Below, piece after piece: positions 8,233 to 17,374 of a stretch of DNA of 39,850 nt; position 1 is the first letter of the stretch, and every line of letters starts with the position of its first letter. Source of the stretch: Bacteroidales bacterium (GTDB taxonomy: Bacteria > Bacteroidota > Bacteroidia > Bacteroidales > UBA932); the NCBI GenBank assembly GCA_017630215.1, contig JAGBVR010000016.1, forward strand, positions 1 through 39,850, given 5' to 3'. The notes below the pieces were generated by a model. That model worked only from the letters and a program-made list of their open reading frames with translations. It ran no database searches and was not told where the DNA came from. The translations under genes were made by a program, and so were the position numbers.

Positions 8233-10452
8233 ATGAAACGAATTTTAATGTTAATGGCTATGACTCTCGGTCTTGCCCTTATCTCTGGATGTGAAAAGCC
8301 GGCTCCGTCCCCAACTCCAGATCCGAAGCCAGAACCCCCGCAGCCTGCTCTTCAGTCTTTTGAAGTGGCAGTAAATGCGGTTACGGAGACTTCTATGACA
8401 TATACAGTTACTCCGTCTGTATTGGATCAGGAGTATATCGCTGTTGTTAAGACTAAGGAAAGCCTTGCTGCCCTTCAGGACGAGCAGATAGTCGAGACTG
8501 TATTCGAAGATATTAAGGCAGCTGCGGCTTCAGCCGGGATAACATTCAATGAAAAGATGACTGCAATTGCTGTCAAAGGAGTATCTGAGAATATTGAGAT
8601 TACCGGTCTTGCAGTCGATACTGAGTACTCATTGGTAGTATTTGGAGTAGATCCTGCAAAGGATTGGGAGTACACAACTTTCCCAGTAGTGAAAGATTTC
8701 AAGACAAATGCAGTGGAAGTCATAGAGTACACTTTCGACGTTACTACAACTGTAGAGAATAACACTGTTACATTCCAGGTTGTTCCTTCTGACAACACTG
8801 TGGCATGGCATCTTATGACTGTGACCAAGGATATGTATGATTACTATACAGATCCGGCAGGTGAAAATGCATGGACAAAGGATGTTTTCTATCAGGCATA
8901 TGTAGAGAGCGAGATTCAGTCATATGCTGAAGCTGGTTATACAGAGGATCAAATCCTTGCAGCTATGTTCCTTACAGGCGAGCAGTCTCTTTATGCTGAG
9001 GGCCTTAATGCAAACACAGAGTATGTTTATTTCGTGGCGGCATTCAAGATTGAAGGAACCCAGCTTTACATAGCTTCTGAAATTGCAGAGGGTGCATATA
9101 CTACAGGTGAGGCTCCTAAGACAGAGCTTACATTTGACATTTCAGTGACTGACGTCGATCAGATGAGAGCAGCTATCAAGATTACTCCTTCTGATCTCGA
9201 GGCACCTTTTACTTGGATAGTTCAGCAGTATGACGGTGTTTCAACTCCGGAAGAAGTGATGAACGCTGTCATTGATGCAAACAAGATGTTCCTTGATATG
9301 GGATTCATGTCGTCTTATGGCGTACAGGATTATACCGGAGGCCCTGGTAGCCCATACAAATACAAGGTTGGTTCTCCAGATACCGACTTCTGTGTGATAG
9401 CATTCGGATATGCAGGTGGTGTGACCTCCGATCCTGAGATGGTGACATTCCGTACCCTTCCTGGTGGAAATCCTGCAGACTGTACATTTGAAGCACAGGT
9501 TCAGGATGTAACAACCTATGGCTTCTCGTTCAAGGTGACCCCTTCAGATCCTACTACATATTTTACAGGTGATGTATGCCTTGCTTCCGAGTATGATGAG
9601 GCTAGGATTGCAGAAGAGATTGAGGCAGGTATTCAGGAACTGTATGATATGCAGGCAATGTTCGGTTCCCCTATGGAAATGTCTGATCTGATTGCTAATT
9701 ATTTCTGGAACGGAGAGAGTGTGATGGATGCTCAGAACCTCACTCCTGACACTGAGTACACAATGTACCTCGTTGCTCTTGACCAGAAGACCGGAAAGGT
9801 TGCTAAGATTCATGTGTTCCCGGCATTTGCAAAGACAAAGCCTGTAGGAACAGTAGTCCCTGAACTTGAACTTATAGGTTACTTCTCTGGTGACGATGAG
9901 AATGGTGCTGTATTCGGTCAGCCAGCTGCAACAGCAGGTATGTGTATTGCGGTTGTGAAGTATAACGCAGATCCGACAGCAACAGTATATAGCAGTATCC
10001 TTGAGGGTAATGGTATGGATACTGAACAATATCCTGATGCAACAATCATGGACAATGCCTATTGGCAGGAGGTCAATATGAATGAGCCATATTCATTCTT
10101 CCTTATAAACTGGGATGCCGATAATACGGCATTCGCATATGCTGTTGACGCAAACGGTGGTCAGGGCGGTGTCAGCCGTCTCCTCCTTAACTGCTCAGAG
10201 GCCAATAAGAATAACATAGACGAGCTGTTTGCATTGATCGATCAGGTGTACGGCCAGACATCAACAACTACATCAGTTGCACCGTTCAACATCTCTGAGG
10301 TAAAAGGCGAGCCTGTCGTGACAGTAAGAGAGAAAGCCAAGACAGTCTCAGTAGAGCCAAGCCCTATGGTAGCACGTCCGGTTGAGCAGATGGCTCTCAG
10401 AGCAGGAAACCTCATGCAGCTTAACTATGTTCCATCTTTCTGGGTTAAATAA
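8233..10452 (+). CDS. Large secreted lipoprotein with four fibronectin-like repeats
   Basis: The 739-residue protein starts with a lipoprotein signal (lipobox LISGC, Cys20), followed by a Pro-rich linker (about residues 23-39). Four related units of about 115-130 residues follow, starting near residues 43, 165, 297 and 416. Each opens with a pattern like TFDVTTTVENNTVTFQVVPSD or TFEAQVQDVTTYGFSFKVTPSD and contains an NTEYVYFVAA-type strand, suggesting beta-sandwich (fibronectin III-like) modules. The last 200 residues are different. No catalytic motif is seen, so binding or adhesion is likeliest. The next gene, 9 bases downstream, also encodes a beta-sandwich lipoprotein, and the two are probably one operon. 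Confidence 0.8.
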   Translation: MKRILMLMAMTLGLALISGCEKPAPSPTPDPKPEPPQPALQSFEVAVNAVTETSMTYTVTPSVLDQEYIAVVKTKESLAALQDEQIVETVFEDIKAAAASAGITFNEKMTAIAVKGVSENIEITGLAVDTEYSLVVFGVDPAKDWEYTTFPVVKDFKTNAVEVIEYTFDVTTTVENNTVTFQVVPSDNTVAWHLMTVTKDMYDYYTDPAGENAWTKDVFYQAYVESEIQSYAEAGYTEDQILAAMFLTGEQSLYAEGLNANTEYVYFVAAFKIEGTQLYIASEIAEGAYTTGEAPKTELTFDISVTDVDQMRAAIKITPSDLEAPFTWIVQQYDGVSTPEEVMNAVIDANKMFLDMGFMSSYGVQDYTGGPGSPYKYKVGSPDTDFCVIAFGYAGGVTSDPEMVTFRTLPGGNPADCTFEAQVQDVTTYGFSFKVTPSDPTTYFTGDVCLASEYDEARIAEEIEAGIQELYDMQAMFGSPMEMSDLIANYFWNGESVMDAQNLTPDTEYTMYLVALDQKTGKVAKIHVFPAFAKTKPVGTVVPELELIGYFSGDDENGAVFGQPAATAGMCIAVVKYNADPTATVYSSILEGNGMDTEQYPDATIMDNAYWQEVNMNEPYSFFLINWDADNTAFAYAVDANGGQGGVSRLLLNCSEANKNNIDELFALIDQVYGQTSTTTSVAPFNISEVKGEPVVTVREKAKTVSVEPSPMVARPVEQMALRAGNLMQLNYVPSFWVK

Positions 10453-10461
10453 CAAGACCTT

Positions 10462-11856
10462 ATGAAAAGGATAACAATAGCTTTAATTGCAATTCTATCT
10501 GTCTTCTCTGCCTGTTCTCCGGTTACAGGCGGAGAGGAGGATGGACCTGTCGGACAGATCGAATTGGCCTCAAGCAGCAAGGATAATATTGAATTGCCAT
10601 CTGACGGAGGATCTGGAAGCCTCAGGTTCACGTCGTCTCTGAACTGGACAATCGAATGTTCTGAGGGCTGGGTCAAGATCAATCCTATGGAGGGTGAGGC
10701 CGGCATGGCAAGGCTGACAATCTCTGCTGATGCAAATGATACTCCGCAGACAAGGACGGCGGTCGTGAACATATGTGCCGGAGTTACAAAATTCCCGATT
10801 ACTGTAAGTCAGGATTCATTCATTCCGACTTTCGAACTGCTGGATACGGAAAAGGAAGTGTCTTCACGTGGAGGCGAGATCATCGTGCGTGTCCGTGCTG
10901 ATGTGGATTATGAGTTCCATTGTGATGCAGACTGGATAAGTGGTGCATCTACCAAGGCTCCTCGTACCCGTGAGCATAAGTTTGTTGTCGAGCCGAATAC
11001 TTCTGCTGAGGAACGTACAGCTATGATTACCTTCTGTGCTGACCAGACATGCAAGGCTTTTACTGTCAAGCAGAGACCTGCCGGCACTGAAGCTGATGAC
11101 TGGAAGAATGATGCGTTCGTTCATCGTTCTCTGGCGATGAGATTCACAGCGACCTGGTGCGGATATTGCCCTTATATGGGTACTGCCTTTGATTCTGCCA
11201 AATCGCAGATGGGCAGTGGACTGGAACTTGTGAGTCTGCATGGTGAAGAATCCGATCTTGAGTTCTCCGGAACAAACGAACTCGCAAACAGATTCCGTGT
11301 ATCAGGATTCCCGACAGGAGTCGTTGATGGTAGAGCTTCAATCCCGAACTACAACTCTACAGCTACTACTGCAACAGTCACTGTAGGAGTGGCGCAGGAA
11401 ACGCAGCAGGCGTATCCGGCAAAGACAGGTATAGAGCTTGAAAGCTCGCTGGATGGAACCAGACTGACAGTGGACCTGGGGCTTTATATAAAGGAGGCTG
11501 ACTCATACAGAGTGACTGTTCTTCTTCTTGAGGACGGTATTTACGGCTATCAGAACGGAGGCTCCAACAACTATGAGCATAAGGATGTAGCACGCCTTGC
11601 TCTGACATCAATGTCTGGAGAGACTGTAAGAATATCTGAGGATAATCAGATATGGACCAAAACATATACTGCTGATATCAAGTCTTCATGGAAGGCTGAA
11701 AACCTTGAGATTCTCGTCTATGTCGAGAAGCCGTATGGCGATCAGTCAAAGGTTGCTGAAGTGGAGGGAGCGGAGTATGGAAGATATGGCGACACTTACA
11801 TCGACAACTGTCGTGTAGCAAAGGTCGGAACAGAGGCTCCTCTGGAACTCAAATAG
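10462..11856 (+). CDS. Lipoprotein with two BACON-like domains and an Omp28/thioredoxin-like domain
   Basis: The 464-residue protein has the lipobox VFSAC (Cys18). Two BACON-type beta domains follow, at about residues 35-115 (with LNWTIECSEGWVKINPMEGEAG and TVSQD) and 118-205 (YEFHCDADWISG). At about residues 215-320 a thioredoxin-like domain contains FTATWCGYCPYM, with Cys233 and Cys236 in a CxxC arrangement, and FRVSGFPTGVVDG with the cis-proline context. This order resembles Omp28-related outer-membrane proteins of Bacteroidota. The CxxC may give redox activity, but many family members have no known reaction. It is probably co-transcribed with the gene 9 bases upstream. Confidence 0.82.
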   Translation: MKRITIALIAILSVFSACSPVTGGEEDGPVGQIELASSSKDNIELPSDGGSGSLRFTSSLNWTIECSEGWVKINPMEGEAGMARLTISADANDTPQTRTAVVNICAGVTKFPITVSQDSFIPTFELLDTEKEVSSRGGEIIVRVRADVDYEFHCDADWISGASTKAPRTREHKFVVEPNTSAEERTAMITFCADQTCKAFTVKQRPAGTEADDWKNDAFVHRSLAMRFTATWCGYCPYMGTAFDSAKSQMGSGLELVSLHGEESDLEFSGTNELANRFRVSGFPTGVVDGRASIPNYNSTATTATVTVGVAQETQQAYPAKTGIELESSLDGTRLTVDLGLYIKEADSYRVTVLLLEDGIYGYQNGGSNNYEHKDVARLALTSMSGETVRISEDNQIWTKTYTADIKSSWKAENLEILVYVEKPYGDQSKVAEVEGAEYGRYGDTYIDNCRVAKVGTEAPLELK

Positions 11857-11876
11857 ATAGGTCGTATATAATATGA

Positions 11877-11912
11877 AGAGCGGAAGGCATCGAAATGGAT
11901 GACTTCCGCTCT
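11877..11912. terminator. Shared terminator hairpin between convergent genes
   Basis: AGAGCGGAAG and CTTCCGCTCT form a 10-bp stem between the stop codons of the plus-strand gene ending at 11856 and the minus-strand gene ending at 11931. The T-tract is weak on both strands (TCTTGATTT on plus), so efficiency is uncertain. Confidence 0.65.
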
Positions 11913-11930
11913 TCTTGATTTCAGCCTTGT

Positions 11931-12806
11931 CTATCTGAGATAGATTTTAAAGAATTCCCAAATCTCTTTGCAGGTGTCCATGTCATTGAGAGCCCAGGTG
12001 TGCTTTCCGCCGATAACCTCGTATAGACGTACTTCTACAGCCGGTCCTCCTTCCCAGGCAGGCTCGCCGCCATTGTATTTGTGCAGGATGACCTTGTTTC
12101 TTACCAGCGGCATCTCGATTGTCTCTTCATGAGTGCAGCGAGCCTGAGCCGCCCAATATCCCACGGCCTGAGGAACAGCCAGGTATGAGCCCCATCCGCC
12201 TTCATTGAATGGATCTCCTTCCCATCTGGATGTCTTGTCCATTGTTCCGTGGACTTCCATAAGAGGGACTGGTTTCTTTGCATCGTATTTCTTATATGAC
12301 CATTGCATCGAGAGACCGGCTATAGGAGCGAAGGCTGCAAAGAAGTTAGGCTTGAGGTAAGCCATCAGATAACACATCTCACCTCCGTTGGACATGCCGG
12401 TCAGGAATGTGTTCTGGCGGCTCAGCCCGTGCTCTTTCTGAAGATGTCTGGCCAATGAGCAGAGGAAATCCACATCGTCGGTCTTGAGATCTTCCTGGAA
12501 AGGATAACCTACATTCCAGCAGGTCTTGCCTCTTCCGTCCAGTGCTCCCTGAGGATAACAGAGTGCGAATCCGTTCTCTTCGGCAACCTTGATCATTTCA
12601 GGACGATAGCCCTCTGCACTGGCCTTGTAGCCGTGAAGAAGGAGTACAAGGGGAGCGTCCTGCGGGAGATTGTCCGGTAGATAAAGCCAGTATTCCCGAT
12701 CCATTCCCTGATGCTTGTAAGTGTGTTTTACGGCTTCCTGTGCGGATGCCATCAGAACAAATGATGCACAGATAAGTGTCAGTGCGGTGCGTAAGATTGT
12801 CTTCAT
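11931..12806 (-). CDS. Secreted alpha/beta-hydrolase esterase (PHB depolymerase / feruloyl-esterase-like, CE1-type)
   Basis: The 291-residue protein has a signal peptide (cleavage likely after VLMASAQ). The alpha/beta-hydrolase elements are the oxyanion-side strand APLVLLLHGY, the nucleophile elbow TGMSNGGE with Ser139, VHGTMD with Asp190 as the likely acid, and GGKHTWALND with His269. This layout is that of the LpqC/PHB-depolymerase group, many of which are acetyl or feruloyl esterases acting on plant polysaccharides. Substrate cannot be read from the sequence. Its start lies 1 base after the stop of the HTCS regulator gene, so the two are one operon. Confidence 0.85.
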   Translation of the reverse strand: MKTILRTALTLICASFVLMASAQEAVKHTYKHQGMDREYWLYLPDNLPQDAPLVLLLHGYKASAEGYRPEMIKVAEENGFALCYPQGALDGRGKTCWNVGYPFQEDLKTDDVDFLCSLARHLQKEHGLSRQNTFLTGMSNGGEMCYLMAYLKPNFFAAFAPIAGLSMQWSYKKYDAKKPVPLMEVHGTMDKTSRWEGDPFNEGGWGSYLAVPQAVGYWAAQARCTHEETIEMPLVRNKVILHKYNGGEPAWEGGPAVEVRLYEVIGGKHTWALNDMDTCKEIWEFFKIYLR

Positions 12807-12807
12807 A

Positions 12808-15800
12808 TTATCTTTTCTTGTTTTGCTGTTTATATTGACTTGGAGTTAGTCCTGTACTGGCCTTGAAAGCGGTGCTGAAGTAACTTTGGCTTGTAAATCC
12901 TGTCTTTTCCGCAATCTCTGCTATTGACATATCCGTATTTTCCATCAGTGACTTTGCCTTCTCTATTCGGATTCTGGTTATGTATTCCTTCGCTCCGGCT
13001 CCTGTTATGTTTTTCATCTTATTGAACAGGGAGGCTCGGCTCAGCCCCATTTCCCTGCATAGTAGCATCTGATCCAGCTCAGGATTGCCGAGATTGTCGG
13101 ATATTATCTTATTCAATCTGATGATGAATCCTTCTTCATTGGAACCATATTCAGTGGTGAGTGTCCCTTCATTGTCCAGATATTTCTTTTTTATCTCATG
13201 TTTTTTACGAAGCATGCCTTTGAGAAGTTCCAGGAGGGTGTCCACTTCGAATGGTTTGGCCATGAAGGCGTCTGCTCCTGCCTTGTAACTGTCGATCTGG
13301 CTCTGGCCGTCACCTCGTGCTGTCAGAAGAACAATAGGGATGTGACTGTATTTTTCATTGCTTTTGAGTGCGGAACAGAGTCTGTATCCGTCTCCGTCAG
13401 GCATATTGACATCGCTGACTATTATGTCCGGAAGTTTTCCATTGTTCAGGATTGCCAATGCCTTGTTACCGCTGGTGGAGGTGATGATTTCTGTGAATTC
13501 CCCTGTCAGGGCTTCCCGTAGGAAATCCAGAAGATCCTGACTGTCGTCCACCAGCATAAGTCTGGTGCCCGAAGTGATGAGGGTTTCAGTGTCCGGTGCA
13601 GAGAATACGTCAGCGGAATTATCATCAATGATTTCGTTCAGATAGGCCTTAGACGGGATCTCCGATGTCCCTCCGAATCTGACAGGTATTTCCCACCAGA
13701 AGGTTGCTCCTTTGTCCGGATTGTTTTCTGCTCCGATCTGTCCTCCCTGGAGTTCCACGAGGATTTTCGAGTAGGATAGTCCTATACCGCTTCCGTACTG
13801 TTCGTTGGTGCTTTGGTAGAAGCGGGTGAATATCTTGGATTTGTCGATATCTCCGAGTCCCGGACCTTCATCACTGATGCTCACTCTTACATTCCCGTTT
13901 TCCAGGAGAGATGTTCTGATGTGAATGTGGCTGCCTTTTGTGCTGTGTTTTACAGCGTTCATCAGGATATTCATCAGAATTGTCTCGCATTTCCTGAGGT
14001 CGAATTCCACCTCTTTCACGTTGGTGTCAGGTTCGATATCTATCATGATACCTTCGGCATCCTCTTCCTTTATGATGTCATCAATGGTGTTGCCAAGCCA
14101 CTGGTTGAAGTCGGCCTTCTCTATTCTCAGTCCGCTCTTTCCTTCCTCAAACTTCCTTAGGTCAAGGACCATGTCCAGCAGGATCTTCATACGTTTGGAC
14201 TGTCTGTAGATGCGTTGCAGAGTCGTAGTCTGAGGCTGCTGAGGGTCAGCTTCTCCCAACAGTCTTTTCAGAGGAGCCATGATCAATGTCAAAGGGGTTC
14301 TGAGCTCATGGCTGATGTTTATGAGCATACGCACCTTCTCCTCATATATTGTCTGCTCCTGTTCCTTCAATGCCAGCTGGAGACGGCTTGTCTTTCTGAA
14401 CATCAGGCCTATGACCACGCTGGAGCAGATAATCGTCATGAACACAAGGACTCCTGCTATGAACCATCCGCTCAGATACCAAGGTCTTGGAATCTTAATG
14501 GTCATTATCTTCGACGGTTCTGTCCACTCTCCGTTTCGTTTCGTACACGATACCATTACTTCATGTCTGCCAGGCTGAGGAAGATCTCTGATTTCCAGTG
14601 TCGGTGACATGGTGCGATATTCCCTTCCGCTGCTGGGAATTGTAAATCGGTACATCTTCTGTCTGAATATATCAGTCTCTTGTGTGGAAACGCTTATGCT
14701 TAGGATTTTGCTGTCGCGGGGTACTTTGTATATGCCATCCTTTCCGGAATAGATTCTTTCCTTGTCTGCTGAAATGTCATACAGGCTTAATGCCGGAATC
14801 TCCGAAGCATCGATTGTGTATTCGGAGTCAATGCGCAGCAGACCTTGTACTCCACCGATGTATACGTCCCCGTTATCGGAGAGCAAGCGTGGCTTGCTGA
14901 GATATTCGTTAGGAGAGGCTCCGTCGGATTCGCCGAACATGGCGAAGCTATTCTTTTCCGTAAGGTATGCATACAGGCGGCTTCCGGCACCGATCCATAC
15001 CTTTGACTTGCCATCCCATACGACAGTGGATGTTCCCGTGAAAAGGTTTGTCTCGATGTGATGAGCGCTCCTGCTGTTCTCGTTGAAATGGCAGAGTCCT
15101 TTGCTTGTAGCGAGCCAGATGTCTCCCTGCCCGCCCAGATATCCGCTGTTGATTCTGTATCCCTCAGCCGTGCCTATTTTCTCCAGTTTGTCATCATTGA
15201 CAATGTATATGCTGAAAAGATCGTGTACATACAGGCCTTTTTCTCCGGCTCCGATGACGTAGAAGGCTCCGGAAGTTCTACCGTCCCCCTCTAATGCTAC
15301 AGGGGAGCATAACCCGGTATTTCTATCGTATATCTTTATGAAATCGGCGAGGAAATACAATTCTCCGTTCTTTCCATTCGAAGTAAGGAGGCTTCTTCCC
15401 GTGTATTTCATAAAATAACAAAGCGCTTCATCCTTTATCTCTAGCGGACGTACCGACCCTGTGTGTTTGTTGAAAATCCAGATTCCTCCTGAATAAACAG
15501 AAAGGGCCAGCTCAGATTCCGAATAGGTGGAAATCGTTATTATCTTGGTTCCCAGTGTTGCGGGATAATGGGTGAACTTTTTAGTGACGGGGTCGAATCT
15601 GTTCAGCCCTCCTCCATCTGTGCCGATCCATATCTCGTCATTTTCATCTTCTTGGAACAGACATAGCACGGTGTGATTGGTCATTCCGTCGGAAAGGCCG
15701 ATGTGACTGTCTGAATATGTCTTCATTCCGCTTGAACTGACCTTGATAAGACCGTCTCGTGTGCTTCCTGCCCAGATGTTGCCGTAATTGTCTGTGTATA

Positions 15801-16680
15801 TGCTCTTGATGGAATGCGCAGGGAATGAAGATGAGTCTCCAGGTATGTATGAAAGTACATCGAGTCTGTCATTTTCCATGTCTATGATGTTGATGCCTCC
15901 GCCATCTGAGCCAGCCCAGATCTTTCCATCCTTCTCTGTGAGGCATATGATCAGATCGCTGCTGATCGAAGAGTTTCGTGTGCTATATGACCTGAGTAGT
16001 GTCCAGTCCGTGTCATAAACCCAGATTCCTTGATTATAACAGGCTATCCATGACCTGCCCTTGCTGTCGATAAGTACCGCCGATACTTCTTTTGGAGAGT
16101 CTGTCGGGGCATCTGTGACTTCTCCGGTCATGGTATTTACCAGAATACAGCCCTTGTAGGAACTGCACATCAAGGTATATGCGTCGATCTTATTTATTAT
16201 CGGGCATTGTCTGCCTTCCAGAGTGCAGAAAGGGAGTAGCAAGTCTTTTTTATAAGTATACCTGTAAATGCATCCGGCCCCGCCGAACCATATTCCTTCA
16301 TCATCTTGGCACATACTCATTAAAGAAGGCGTTTCGCTGCTTTGTGCAGTGACAATCCTGAAGGCTTCCTCCCCTTTTTTTCTGTGCATTACCCAGCTGT
16401 CTGTAAGAATCCATATTCCTCCCTTCCGATCCTCTTCTATATCGTAGACGGCTCTGCCGATGAACAGTGAGTCGTTGAAATGCTTGATGCTGTATCCGTT
16501 GAGTGAATAGAGCCCGCGCGGAGTGCCCAGCCATACAGCTCCGTCTTTTTCTTTATATATGCAGTTTACGGTAGAAGTCAGGCCGTTCTGGTTTGATATC
16601 TTGGTGTATATGAATTGCTCGCCTGCTGTCAGATAGAAAGCGGAGAACAGTATGTAGAGACAGATAATCAGTCGTTTCAT
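12808..16680 (-). CDS. Hybrid two-component system sensor/regulator (HTCS)
   Basis: The 1290-residue protein combines a whole signalling pathway. After a signal peptide come two-component-type propeller repeats (many WIGT/IWAGS units, about residues 40-620) and a Y_Y_Y-like beta domain. A membrane segment follows at about 735-757 (WFIAGVLVFMTIICSSVVIG), then the kinase H-box FSHELRTPL-like block (ISHELRTPLTLI) near 788, and the ATP-binding N box (NILMNAVKH) near 907 with DEGPGLG. A receiver domain has the phospho-acceptor in VSDVNMPDGDG near 1088, and an AraC-type DNA-binding domain forms the last 110 residues (MSIAEIAEKTGFTSQSYFS). Such proteins sense periplasmic oligosaccharides and activate glycan-utilisation genes. 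The only co-directional partner here is the esterase. Confidence 0.95.
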   Translation of the reverse strand: MKRLIICLYILFSAFYLTAGEQFIYTKISNQNGLTSTVNCIYKEKDGAVWLGTPRGLYSLNGYSIKHFNDSLFIGRAVYDIEEDRKGGIWILTDSWVMHRKKGEEAFRIVTAQSSETPSLMSMCQDDEGIWFGGAGCIYRYTYKKDLLLPFCTLEGRQCPIINKIDAYTLMCSSYKGCILVNTMTGEVTDAPTDSPKEVSAVLIDSKGRSWIACYNQGIWVYDTDWTLLRSYSTRNSSISSDLIICLTEKDGKIWAGSDGGGINIIDMENDRLDVLSYIPGDSSSFPAHSIKSIYTDNYGNIWAGSTRDGLIKVSSSGMKTYSDSHIGLSDGMTNHTVLCLFQEDENDEIWIGTDGGGLNRFDPVTKKFTHYPATLGTKIITISTYSESELALSVYSGGIWIFNKHTGSVRPLEIKDEALCYFMKYTGRSLLTSNGKNGELYFLADFIKIYDRNTGLCSPVALEGDGRTSGAFYVIGAGEKGLYVHDLFSIYIVNDDKLEKIGTAEGYRINSGYLGGQGDIWLATSKGLCHFNENSRSAHHIETNLFTGTSTVVWDGKSKVWIGAGSRLYAYLTEKNSFAMFGESDGASPNEYLSKPRLLSDNGDVYIGGVQGLLRIDSEYTIDASEIPALSLYDISADKERIYSGKDGIYKVPRDSKILSISVSTQETDIFRQKMYRFTIPSSGREYRTMSPTLEIRDLPQPGRHEVMVSCTKRNGEWTEPSKIMTIKIPRPWYLSGWFIAGVLVFMTIICSSVVIGLMFRKTSRLQLALKEQEQTIYEEKVRMLINISHELRTPLTLIMAPLKRLLGEADPQQPQTTTLQRIYRQSKRMKILLDMVLDLRKFEEGKSGLRIEKADFNQWLGNTIDDIIKEEDAEGIMIDIEPDTNVKEVEFDLRKCETILMNILMNAVKHSTKGSHIHIRTSLLENGNVRVSISDEGPGLGDIDKSKIFTRFYQSTNEQYGSGIGLSYSKILVELQGGQIGAENNPDKGATFWWEIPVRFGGTSEIPSKAYLNEIIDDNSADVFSAPDTETLITSGTRLMLVDDSQDLLDFLREALTGEFTEIITSTSGNKALAILNNGKLPDIIVSDVNMPDGDGYRLCSALKSNEKYSHIPIVLLTARGDGQSQIDSYKAGADAFMAKPFEVDTLLELLKGMLRKKHEIKKKYLDNEGTLTTEYGSNEEGFIIRLNKIISDNLGNPELDQMLLCREMGLSRASLFNKMKNITGAGAKEYITRIRIEKAKSLMENTDMSIAEIAEKTGFTSQSYFSTAFKASTGLTPSQYKQQNKKR

Positions 16681-16700
16681 ATCTGATGATATTAGGGTAA

Positions 16701-16730
16701 CAAAGATAAGAAACTGCTTGGATTTTCAAA
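16701..16730 (-). promoter_or_regulatory. Promoter of the HTCS-esterase operon
   Basis: Read on the minus strand, TTTG (16727-16730) and TATCTTTG (16701-16708) are separated by 18 bases, matching the Bacteroidota consensus. Transcription would start near 16694, 14 bases before the HTCS start codon. Confidence 0.65.
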
Positions 16731-16830
16731 AATGTCTATGATTCTTTTGAAAATCGCTTGCAGAAAGCCTTGTTGGACAAAATCGAAAATCTAATGTTCA
16801 AATACTGAACCGGGAAATCTGCTCTGCATC

Positions 16831-16838
16831 TAATTTTG
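16831..16838 (+). promoter_or_regulatory. Possible -7 box for the small lipoprotein gene
   Basis: TAATTTTG matches TAnnTTTG and lies 29 bases before the ATG at 16868. No clear -33 element is seen at the right distance, so this is tentative. Confidence 0.4.
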
Positions 16839-16867
16839 CAGTGCGATCAAATCTAAATTACACTTGT

Positions 16868-17152
16868 ATGAAAATGAAACTGACAGCCGCTTTTCTCATC
16901 ATGCTGCTTCCTTTGATGACAGGTTGCAGCGCAGAGGTAAAGTCCGAAACCGGATCCGCATTCATTATAACTCTTCCGTCTCAGAATATGTCCGGTGATA
17001 CCAGCAGGATAAGGTTCAATCAGATAAAGAAAAAAGACGAGAAGGCCCTTGCGATGGAGAAGGCTGCGGGGCACTGGAACCGTAATCTGTATCTTATGGG
17101 AGGAAACGTGTCTCTGGCTGATTATGCCGATTCATGCGGGTCGGAAAAGTGA
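16868..17152 (+). CDS. Small hypothetical lipoprotein
   Basis: The 94-residue product starts MKMKLTAAFLIMLLPLMTGC, a good lipoprotein signal with lipobox LMTGC. The remaining 75 or so residues are charged and contain KKKDEKALAMEKAAGHWNRN, followed by LYLMGGNVSLADYAD. I do not recognise a family. I chose ATG 16868 because it places the signal peptide at the N-terminus; an upstream in-frame start at 16841 would add nine unrelated residues. The gene is divergent from the HTCS gene (187-base shared region) and could be regulated with it. It could also be the truncated start of a longer secreted protein. Confidence 0.5.
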   Translation: MKMKLTAAFLIMLLPLMTGCSAEVKSETGSAFIITLPSQNMSGDTSRIRFNQIKKKDEKALAMEKAAGHWNRNLYLMGGNVSLADYADSCGSEK

Positions 17153-17276
17153 AGTTCGAAGTCCAACCATATTCCGGAGTTTTGCAAATATAATAAAAAG
17201 GTCCTTTAGTAGTGTCATGAAATTTAACAATCTTTATTTTAAGCGCTTTTTAGCTTGAAAATTAATTGTTAAAGGC

Positions 17277-17307
17277 GTTGTGTTTTTAGAAAATTTAAAT
17301 AATTTTG
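17277..17307 (+). promoter_or_regulatory. Promoter of the pyrophosphatase gene
   Basis: GTTG at 17277-17280, a 19-base spacer and TAATTTTG at 17300-17307 match the Bacteroidota promoter. The start would be near 17314, leaving a leader of about 60 bases before ATG 17375. Confidence 0.7.
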
Positions 17308-17374
17308 TCAACCCTTCCTCTGCAAAATGGTATCAGGAATGGATGAAACGACACATTTATTAATAACAACTAAT

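Noticed and set aside
9544-10029. 161-codon ORF antisense to the four-repeat lipoprotein
   Set aside because: Cys/His-rich translation without motif, opposite a well-supported gene.
17085-17192. Minus-strand TATATTTG box (17185-17192) upstream of the HTCS region
   Set aside because: No -33 partner and it would read antisense through the small lipoprotein gene; a better HTCS promoter lies at 16701-16730.
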